A stretch of DNA of 6,678 nucleotides from an uncultured Alphaproteobacteria bacterium (lineage in GTDB: Bacteria; Pseudomonadota; Alphaproteobacteria; Rhizobiales; Aestuariivirgaceae), in contig CALMLK010000301.1 of assembly GCA_937868035.1 (NCBI GenBank), forward strand, positions 1 to 6,678, in the 5' to 3' direction. A model generated the notes under the pieces. That model saw nothing but the letters and a program-made list of their open reading frames with translations. It had not been told where the DNA came from and made no database searches. Positions 1-4,829 of the stretch are shown here, piece after piece (positions within the stretch are counted from its first letter, which is position 1; each line of letters starts with the position of its first letter). The translations under genes and the position numbers were made by a program.

Positions 1-381
1 GCCGATGATGAAGACCACCCGTGTCGCCTCGCCATTGGCCAGCAGATGCCCCGTCGCCCAGAAGCAGACCGCAATGGCCATGGGATAGCGCACTGCATTC
101 CGCCACGATCCGCGGCCGAGGAAGATGCCGATGAAGATGAATGCCACCAGCGTGAAGAGGAAGTTGGCATGCCGCCCCCACACGGGCGGGTCATAGAAGA
201 ATCCCGGTTCCGCATGTCGCATGGCCCAGATGCAGAGCACCAGCAGCACGAGCGAGGTGAGGCCATAGACAGCACCATAGGATTTGCCGAGCCGCCGCTG
301 CACGGCAGCCTTGGCGCGCGGAATGGCGGGCACGATATGCGCCACGGTGAAGGCAATGAGAAGAAGGACAAGAAGCGTCAT
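1..381 (-). CDS. NnrU-family integral membrane protein, second tandem paralogue (3' end beyond window)
   Basis: The first 127 residues are visible; the C-terminus lies left of the window. The protein starts MTLLVLLLIAFTVAHIVP and has hydrophobic segments at about residues 1-20, 38-54, 73-89 and 100-116. It carries the family signature WATGHLLANGE at residues 108-118, also found in the upstream gene, and histidines at 15, 71 and 112. The ATG (381-379) shares one base with the upstream TGA (383-381), giving TGATG. No Shine-Dalgarno sequence precedes it, so translation is probably coupled to the upstream gene. NnrU proteins are inner-membrane proteins linked in some denitrifiers to nitric oxide metabolism and are related to plant Z-ISO, a heme-dependent carotene isomerase. 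Their biochemical activity in most bacteria is unknown. Where the upstream paralogue has a KHP motif, this one has RYP (tyrosine 99). Family assignment is firm; function is not. Confidence 0.85.
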   Translation of the reverse strand, partial: MTLLVLLLIAFTVAHIVPAIPRAKAAVQRRLGKSYGAVYGLTSLVLLVLCIWAMRHAEPGFFYDPPVWGRHANFLFTLVAFIFIGIFLGRGSWRNAVRYPMAIAVCFWATGHLLANGEATRVVFIIG

Positions 382-950
382 CAGAGAACCGGTACGTTGA
401 GAATGTAGGGATGAAAACCAAAAAGGAGCACGAGGTAGACCACTGTTCCCCCTGCGATGGCAACAAGATCAGAGCGGAGCTGCGGTGTGTGCACAGGCAT
501 CTTGCCCCGCGCCAAGCTGAACACGATGTCAGCCAAGGCCACCACGAGGATGGTTGCGAAGATCACCACCACCGCCGTCTCGCCATTGGCGAGAATGTGC
601 CCGGTGGCCCACAACGCCATGCCCAGCGACTGCGGATGCTTCACCGCCCTGCGGATGTAGCCCTGCCCCCGCGCCGACGCCATGAGGATGAACCCGGCCA
701 GCGACAGCAGCATGTTGAGATGCCGCGCCCCGCTCCACGGCTCATAGAGAACGCCGCCCCCGCCGGAGCGGGCCTGCACATAGGCCAGCACCAGCAGCAC
801 CACGCCTACCAGTGAGACCAGCGCATACAGACCCTTGAACGGCCCCTCGCCCAGTCTCTCCTTCAAGTGGTCGCGAAGTGCGGGAACGACGGTGGAGACA
901 AGGTGCGGCCCCGCAAACAGGAGTGCACCCAGCCAGAGCTTGCCCATCAT
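381..950 (-). CDS. NnrU-family integral membrane protein (complete)
   Basis: This 189-residue protein is almost entirely hydrophobic, with about six predicted membrane segments near residues 4-22, 42-60, 78-93, 108-126, 127-145 and 161-180. Conserved features include histidines at 16, 77, 105 and 118, the KHP motif at 104-106 and WATGHILANGE at 114-124. These match the NnrU domain family, whose eukaryotic relative Z-ISO binds heme through histidines; heme binding here is inference. NnrU itself was named from a nitric-oxide-associated locus, but no nitrite or nitric oxide reductase gene lies in this window, so a denitrification role is not supported. Two adjacent ATG codons occur at the start (950 and 947); the sequence AGGGAG lies just upstream and is better spaced for the second. 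The gene is divergent from the ParA-like genes and translationally coupled to a downstream paralogue. Confidence 0.88.
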   Translation of the reverse strand: MMGKLWLGALLFAGPHLVSTVVPALRDHLKERLGEGPFKGLYALVSLVGVVLLVLAYVQARSGGGGVLYEPWSGARHLNMLLSLAGFILMASARGQGYIRRAVKHPQSLGMALWATGHILANGETAVVVIFATILVVALADIVFSLARGKMPVHTPQLRSDLVAIAGGTVVYLVLLFGFHPYILNVPVL

Positions 951-979
951 GATTCTCCCTCGACCATGCCGTCCATATC

Positions 980-1033
980 ACATGCGGTGGTTTCCACGAA
1001 AATGGCACAACCCGCCTCTCAAGTGCCGCATGT
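980..1033. repeat. 8-bp inverted repeat in divergent intergenic region
   Basis: ACATGCGG at 980-987 is the exact reverse complement of CCGCATGT at 1026-1033, with 38 bases between. The right arm falls inside the loop of the larger hairpin at 1002-1051. It could be a pair of half-sites for a regulator or part of an RNA fold. An 8-bp match in a region this size could also be chance. Confidence 0.4.
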
Positions 1034-1051
1034 ACTCAGGCGGTTTGCCAT
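1002..1051. promoter_or_regulatory. Imperfect 13-bp inverted repeat, possible operator or leader hairpin
   Basis: The left arm at 1002-1016 (ATGGCACAACCCGCC) and right arm at 1039-1051 (GGCGGTTTGCCAT) pair over 13 base pairs once single C residues at about 1008 and within 1011-1013 are bulged. The loop is the 22 bases 1017-1038. It lies between two divergent transcription units, 66 bases before the ParA-like start and 52 bases before the NnrU-like start. No T-run follows on either strand, so an intrinsic terminator is unlikely. An operator for a dimeric regulator, or an RNA leader structure, would fit. The pairing is seen directly; the function is inferred. Confidence 0.55.
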
Positions 1052-1081
1052 GTTAAGGGTTGCGCAAATCACTGAGACGGG

Positions 1082-1110
1082 TGATTCAAGGGGCCAATGA
1101 TTTCAAGGGG
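1082..1110 (+). repeat. Tandem near-identical 12-13 base segment containing two Shine-Dalgarno-like sites
   Basis: TGATTCAAGGGG (1082-1093) recurs as TGATTTCAAGGGG (1098-1110), differing by one inserted T and separated by four bases. Both copies end in AAGGGG, a Shine-Dalgarno-like sequence. The second sits 6 bases before the ATG at 1117 and is the likely ribosome-binding site of the ParA-like gene. The first sits 3 bases before the ATG at 1097, which opens a 7-codon frame. It looks like a small local duplication. Confidence 0.6.
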
Positions 1111-1120
1111 ATATAAATGA
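1097..1120 (+). CDS. Possible 7-codon leader cistron overlapping the ParA-like start
   Basis: ATG at 1097-1099 opens a frame encoding MISRGYK and ends in TGA at 1118-1120. This TGA overlaps the ATG (1117-1119) of the ParA-like gene as ATGA, the classic geometry of translational coupling. An AAGGGG motif ends three bases before its start, which is closer than ideal for ribosome binding. The second AAGGGG, which would serve the ParA-like gene, lies inside the minicistron. The frame is visible in the sequence; whether it is translated is unknown, and a frame this short can arise by chance. Confidence 0.3.
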   Translation: MISRGYK

Positions 1121-1851
1121 AGCCGACACTCATTCTCGTAGGTGCCGACAAGGGCGGCGTGGGCAAGACGACGGTGGCGCGCTCGCTGCTCGATTACTTC
1201 GCCCGCAAGAACATCCTGACCCGCGCCTTCGACACGGAAAATCCGCGCGGCTCGCTGCACCGCTTCTACCCCGCGATCACCGAGATCGTCGACCTCGGCA
1301 ACGTCGCCCACCAGATGCGCATTCTCGATACGATGGAAACGGCCAACGTACCTGTCACCATCGTCGATCTGAAGGCCGGCAACCTTTCCTATTCGCTCGA
1401 TCTGTTCGAACGGATTGGCGTGCTCGAAGCGGCCCGCAACGGCATGTTCACCCTGGGTCTCTTCCACGTGGTCGGCCCGTCCATCGCCTCGCTGGACGAG
1501 ATCGGCGAAATCGCCAAGTACCTCGCCGGCATGCAGTATGTGGTGGCCCGCAATTCCATCAACGAAACGAACTTCTTCGAGTGGGACGAAGCAACCTACC
1601 GCAAGTATTTCTCGCAGATCGCCAAGACGCAGGAAATCAACATCCCCAAGCTCAACGAGATGGCCTACGAGCAGGTGGATGTGGCGGGTGTCACGTTCAA
1701 GGACTTCATCGACAACCGCGCCGCCGATGGCAGCCAGGGCAAGTTCTCCTTCGTGCTGCGTGGCTATGTGCGCAAGTGGTGCTCGGAAATCGACGCCGAA
1801 TTCGCACATGTGAAGATGCTTCAGGATGTCCTCTCCGGCGGACGCCAGTAA
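1117..1851 (+). CDS. ParA/MinD-superfamily P-loop ATPase with intact deviant Walker A
   Basis: This 244-residue protein has the deviant Walker A motif DKGGVGKTT at residues 11-19, including signature lysine 12 and catalytic-type lysine 17. It also has an A'-like FDTENPRGS at 38-46 and a Walker B strand VTIVDLKAG at 80-88 (aspartate 84). There is no N-terminal DNA-binding domain, so it resembles small type Ib ParA, MinD, StbB or TraL proteins, which use ATP-driven dimerisation to position cargo. The region around 141-200 (VVARN, then INIPKLNEMAYE, then FKDFIDN) recalls the layout of conjugation-associated TraL/StbB proteins more than chromosomal ParA; this is a judgement from memory, not alignment. 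AAGGGG lies six bases before the ATG. No ParB-like gene is adjacent. A paralogue follows after 29 bases, so the two are likely one operon. Superfamily is certain; cargo and role are unknown. Confidence 0.85.
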   Translation: MKPTLILVGADKGGVGKTTVARSLLDYFARKNILTRAFDTENPRGSLHRFYPAITEIVDLGNVAHQMRILDTMETANVPVTIVDLKAGNLSYSLDLFERIGVLEAARNGMFTLGLFHVVGPSIASLDEIGEIAKYLAGMQYVVARNSINETNFFEWDEATYRKYFSQIAKTQEINIPKLNEMAYEQVDVAGVTFKDFIDNRAADGSQGKFSFVLRGYVRKWCSEIDAEFAHVKMLQDVLSGGRQ

Positions 1852-1880
1852 GCAGCTGCGCCAAGTGAAAGGCTGACACC

Positions 1881-2561
1881 GTGGCAACGAGCCCCACGGT
1901 CCACATCGTTTGTTCCGACCAGCACCGCAACGGCAAGACTTTGCTGGCGCGGGTGCTGGTCGATTTCCTCATGCTCGATGGGCGCGATCCCTTCTGCATT
2001 GATACCGATGCGCCTGATGGACCATTGCGCACCTTCTTTCCCGGCCGCACCGCGCTTGCGGACTTTGCCGCCATCCAGGGGCAGATGAAACTGTTCGACA
2101 CCATCCTCGCCTCGCCGGGCCGGGATTACGTGATCGACCTGCCCGCCCGCCACACGGAACGCTTCTTCCAGACGGCGCGCGATCTGGATTTCTTCGCCGA
2201 ATGCCACAAGACAGGTTTCCGCGTTTTCGTGTTCTACATCGTGGACAACAGCTTCACGTCCCTGAAAGCGGCCTACGCCCTGCAGCGCGAACCGGGCGTG
2301 GACCTGTTCGTGCCGGTGCGCAACATGCTGGTGCGCAGCCACTGGCCGGAACATGAAGGGGCACTCACCATTCCCTTCCTCGCTGCGCCCATCGCCTCCG
2401 CCATTTCCAACCGGCGCTTTTCACTGCGGGAATTCGTGAACGGCGACCCCCAAGGCCTCGCGCCCGACCTTGTGCGTGAATTGCAGACCTTCCTCTATGA
2501 GGTGCTGAACAGCCTCAACGGATTGGAACCGGTGCGGGCCCTCGACAACCCGCACCACTAA
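1881..2561 (+). CDS. ParA-like paralogue with degenerate P-loop
   Basis: This 226-residue protein aligns throughout with the preceding gene product. Matching blocks are IVCSDQHRNGKTLLAR with LVGADKGGVGKTTVAR, CIDTDAPDGPLRTFFP with AFDTENPRGSLHRFYP, YVIDLP with TIVDLK, VFYIVDNSFTSL with LFHVVGPSIASL, and LTIPFL with INIPKL. In the Walker A motif, residues 13-21 read DQHRNGKTL. The signature lysine is glutamine 14 and both signature glycines are replaced (histidine 15, arginine 16), while glycine 18, lysine 19 and threonine 20 remain. The Walker B aspartate 86 is kept. The protein may bind nucleotide weakly or have become a non-hydrolysing partner of its paralogue. The start is GTG at 1881, chosen because the motif begins at residue 8 and GAAAGG lies 8 bases upstream. 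The stop is 6 bases from the stop of the convergent cysteine-rich gene. Confidence 0.8.
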   Translation: MATSPTVHIVCSDQHRNGKTLLARVLVDFLMLDGRDPFCIDTDAPDGPLRTFFPGRTALADFAAIQGQMKLFDTILASPGRDYVIDLPARHTERFFQTARDLDFFAECHKTGFRVFVFYIVDNSFTSLKAAYALQREPGVDLFVPVRNMLVRSHWPEHEGALTIPFLAAPIASAISNRRFSLREFVNGDPQGLAPDLVRELQTFLYEVLNSLNGLEPVRALDNPHH

Positions 2562-2567
2562 TCTCCA

Positions 2568-4196
2568 TCAGCCCTCCACGCAGCGCCCGTTGTTGTCGCG
2601 GAAGAAGCCCTTGGGGCACGGCTCCTGGATATTGGCGCCGCGCGGCTTCTTGCGCGGGATCAGTTGCTGCAGCATCTCCGGCGTGATCTGCGGCTGGAGG
2701 TTCAGCCGGCGGATGGGCGGCGGTGAATCCGGCCCGTCGTCAGCGGCATCATCACCATTGTCACCCGTATCCTGCGGCTTCGGCCTTGGACGGCGGATCG
2801 GCTCGCACGACTTCGTGGCCTTGTTGTAGAACATTCGCTCCGGGCAGACGCGCGGCAGCAGCGGCACCACGCGCACGCAGCCGCCCTGCCCATCCGGCTT
2901 CATGCCCTTGCCGCAGATGACTTCCGTCGGGATGCGGATGCAGGCACCGGACTTGGTGCGGAGGAAGCCTTCGGGACAACGCTTCTCCACCGTCACGCAG
3001 CGGCCATCGGCATTGCGCCGCTCGCCCTTCTGGCAGATTTCGACGCAGGTGCCCTTGTATGGCACCGTGCCTCTCGCGCAGCCCTGCCGTTCCGGAACGC
3101 AGTTGCCGCGCGCATCGCGCTTCAGGCCCTGCTTGCAGATGGGTGTGCACTGGCCGTTCACTTCTTCCTGGCCTTGCGGGCAGCCTTCGTCGACAGGCAC
3201 GCAGCGGCCGTCTTCGTTGCGCTCTTCATCGGTGCCGCACGGTGTTGTGCATTCCCCGCGGATGCTGATCTGTCCCTGCGGGCACACATCATCCGGCGGT
3301 GAGCAGTTGCCGTCTTCACCGCGCTTCAGGCCGTTCGGGCATTCCGGATCGCGGCAGTGGCCACGGATGTCGGGATACTGGCCGTCAGGGCACGTCTGCG
3401 GCACGCAATAGCCATAGCGGTCCTGGCGCGTGCCCGGTTCGCAGATGGGCATGCAGCGGCCGCCGCGCAACTCGTAGCCATCATCGCACATGGGCGGCGG
3501 GGGCACGCAGCGAGTGGGATAACGGATGTCGCGATAGGTGCCCTGCGGACAAGAAGGCAGGCAGACCCAGCGGTAGGTCACAGGCCAATCACCTTCCGGC
3601 ACGCATTTCCCGGTGCGCACGTCGCGGGTGTAACCCTGCCGGCATTCCTTGTCGTAGGTGAATTGGCAGCGGCCATTTTCGTCGCGGTAAAAACTGTCGG
3701 GGCAGTCAAACTCGCACTGGCCGGTTTCAGACGACCAGTTCATGCCCTGCGGACAATTGTCGTAGTTCCGCACCCGGTCATAGTCGGGCACGCAGCGGTC
3801 CGGATTGCGAATGTCACGGATATAGTTTTCCGGGCATTCCGGCAGCGGCACCTGGTCGTACCCTTCCGGGCAGCCATGTTGGCAAGGCGGCATGCACAGA
3901 CCCGGCTCACCCGGATAGCGGCTCCACCCCGCCGGACAATCCGGCAGGCAATAATCATTGTAGAGGTGAGATCCCGGCGGGCACGAGGGCCGTCCGCCGC
4001 CGTCACAGGATCCGCCGCAACAGCCGCAGGTGGCGCATCCGCAGGATTGGGTCTGCGTGGTGCAGATCTTGCTGGCGTCTTGGGCGAAGGCAGAGGGCAC
4101 AAGCGGCGCGGAGAGCGACAGCACCAGCCACAAACTGGCGAACGCGAAAAGGATGCGCACTGACTGCATCAGCGCCCGGCCCATAATCCCGACCAT
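2568..4196 (-). CDS. Secreted cysteine-repeat protein of unknown function
   Basis: The product is 542 residues. Residues 1-38 form a signal peptide: arginines at 7 and 14, a hydrophobic core at about 15-30, and probable cleavage after SAFA. The mature chain is periplasmic or extracellular. It holds 52 cysteines, about a tenth of its residues. A dense cluster (CGCATCGCCGGSC, 52-64) is followed by some 18 units of the form C-P-x-G-x(7-10)-G-x-C, often ending GRCVP. A linker rich in proline, aspartate and arginine (about 465-526) separates one last unit, CPKGFFRDNNGRC, at 527-539. The pattern resembles small disulfide-stabilised EGF- or EB-like modules, suggesting oxidative folding in the periplasm and an adhesive, structural or binding role; that is inference. 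No catalytic motif, membrane anchor or sorting signal is visible after the signal peptide. GGAGGG lies 8 bases before the ATG at 4196, which decides this start over methionines 5 and 10. I do not recognise a named family. Confidence 0.85.
   Translation of the reverse strand: MVGIMGRALMQSVRILFAFASLWLVLSLSAPLVPSAFAQDASKICTTQTQSCGCATCGCCGGSCDGGGRPSCPPGSHLYNDYCLPDCPAGWSRYPGEPGLCMPPCQHGCPEGYDQVPLPECPENYIRDIRNPDRCVPDYDRVRNYDNCPQGMNWSSETGQCEFDCPDSFYRDENGRCQFTYDKECRQGYTRDVRTGKCVPEGDWPVTYRWVCLPSCPQGTYRDIRYPTRCVPPPPMCDDGYELRGGRCMPICEPGTRQDRYGYCVPQTCPDGQYPDIRGHCRDPECPNGLKRGEDGNCSPPDDVCPQGQISIRGECTTPCGTDEERNEDGRCVPVDEGCPQGQEEVNGQCTPICKQGLKRDARGNCVPERQGCARGTVPYKGTCVEICQKGERRNADGRCVTVEKRCPEGFLRTKSGACIRIPTEVICGKGMKPDGQGGCVRVVPLLPRVCPERMFYNKATKSCEPIRRPRPKPQDTGDNGDDAADDGPDSPPPIRRLNLQPQITPEMLQQLIPRKKPRGANIQEPCPKGFFRDNNGRCVEG
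2979..3284 (-). repeat. Three exact-period 34-residue cysteine super-repeats within the secreted protein
   Basis: Residues 305-338, 339-372 and 373-406 of the cysteine-rich protein each follow C-x10-C-x3-C-x11-C-x6. Cysteines fall at 305, 316, 320, 332, then 339, 350, 354, 366, then 373, 384, 388, 400: an exact period of 34 residues or 102 bases. Sequence identity between copies is modest (for example GECTTPC, GQCTPIC and GTCVEIC at the second and third cysteines), so the spacing is better kept than the residues. Flanking units at 237-264 and 407-440 keep part of the pattern with altered spacing. Confidence 0.85.
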
Positions 4197-4247
4197 GCCT
4201 CAAGCCCTCCGGACTCAAAGCCCCCTTGAGCATTTTCGTATCAGAGA

Positions 4248-4285
4248 TTGCACTGCGCCGGAAGTCCACCCCTTCGCAGGTGCAA
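4248..4285. promoter_or_regulatory. Imperfect 10-bp hairpin upstream of the ferritin-like gene
   Basis: TTGCACTGCG at 4248-4257 pairs with CGCAGGTGCAA at 4275-4285 over ten base pairs with one bulged G (4279). The loop is 17 bases. It ends 79 bases before the ferritin-like ATG, in the region divergent from the cysteine-rich gene. It could be an operator palindrome or a leader structure. It does not resemble a Fur, Irr or RirA consensus that I can recognise, and no T-run follows. Confidence 0.45.
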
Positions 4286-4364
4286 CCGAACGGCTGGACG
4301 TGATGGAACCTTTGCGGGCAACCAGCGTTTTGGGTTTTCCTTTCCTGCAGAGCGGTACAAAGCC

Positions 4365-4823
4365 ATGGCACAGAACGAGTCATCCCTGACGCGCGAAGAA
4401 CTCGCTGCGAAACTCAACGAAGACCTCGCCCGCGAGTATCAGGCCATCATCGCCTATGTCGTCTATTCGCAGGTGCTGAAGGGTGCCGAATACATGAGCA
4501 TCGCCGACCAGCTGCAAGTGCACGCCGGCGAGGAACTCAAGCATGCACTGATCATCGCGCGGCAGATCGACTATCTCGGCGCCATGCCGACGGCGACGCC
4601 GAAGCCCGTCAAACTGACGGAAGACGCAAAGGAAATGCTGCGCGCCGATCTGGAGAATGAATCAGACACCATCAGGAATTACCGCGACCGGGTGCGGCAA
4701 TGCGAGGAACTGGGCGAGTTCGCCATGGCCGAACACATCCGCGAAATCCTCAAGGACGAACAAGACCACCTCATCGACCTCGCCACCGCGCTGGGCGAAG
4801 ACGTGCCGGACCTCACGAAGTAG
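4365..4823 (+). CDS. Bacterioferritin-like diiron ferritin-like protein, heme-ligand methionine absent
   Basis: The 152-residue protein is a four-helix ferritin fold. The bacterioferritin diiron ligands are all present: glutamate 24 (REYQAI), glutamate 57 and histidine 60 (GEELKH), glutamate 99 (ENESD), and glutamate 132 and histidine 135 (KDEQDH). The stretch HAGEELKHA aligns with HESIDEMKHA of E. coli bacterioferritin, where the heme-binding methionine 52 lies; leucine 58 is found here, so heme coordination of the usual kind is not expected. A role in iron oxidation, storage or peroxide protection is inferred from the family. ATG 4365 is chosen because the A helix begins about 10 residues later. 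The frame is open back to a TTG at 4248, but that extension is not ferritin-like. No clear Shine-Dalgarno sequence is seen. Its stop is 6 bases from the end of the convergent guaA. Confidence 0.88.
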   Translation: MAQNESSLTREELAAKLNEDLAREYQAIIAYVVYSQVLKGAEYMSIADQLQVHAGEELKHALIIARQIDYLGAMPTATPKPVKLTEDAKEMLRADLENESDTIRNYRDRVRQCEELGEFAMAEHIREILKDEQDHLIDLATALGEDVPDLTK

Positions 4824-4829
4824 CGAGTC

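Noticed and set aside
1069..1887. Long open frame (272 codons) on the minus strand opposite the first ParA-like gene
   Set aside because: The plus strand encodes clear Walker motifs. The antisense frame shows no recognisable domain and reflects third-position GC bias.
3357..4163. Long open frame (268 codons) on the plus strand opposite the cysteine-rich gene
   Set aside because: It is an antisense shadow of a GC-rich repetitive gene. Its translation is low-complexity alanine and arginine with no family features, while the opposite strand has a signal peptide, ribosome-binding site and regular repeats.
2568..4196. Evenly spaced repeats suggesting a CRISPR array
   Set aside because: The repeats are protein-level, in frame, with variable nucleotide sequence and no identical DNA repeats or unique spacers.
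4199..4230. CTCAAG/CTTGAG inverted repeat beside the cysteine-rich gene start
   Set aside because: Only six bases match with a 20-base spacer, which is expected by chance; it was not listed as a feature.
4248..4364. 39-residue N-terminal extension of the ferritin-like protein from a TTG codon
   Set aside because: The extension has no helix-like or targeting character and no ribosome-binding site; ferritin homology begins soon after ATG 4365.
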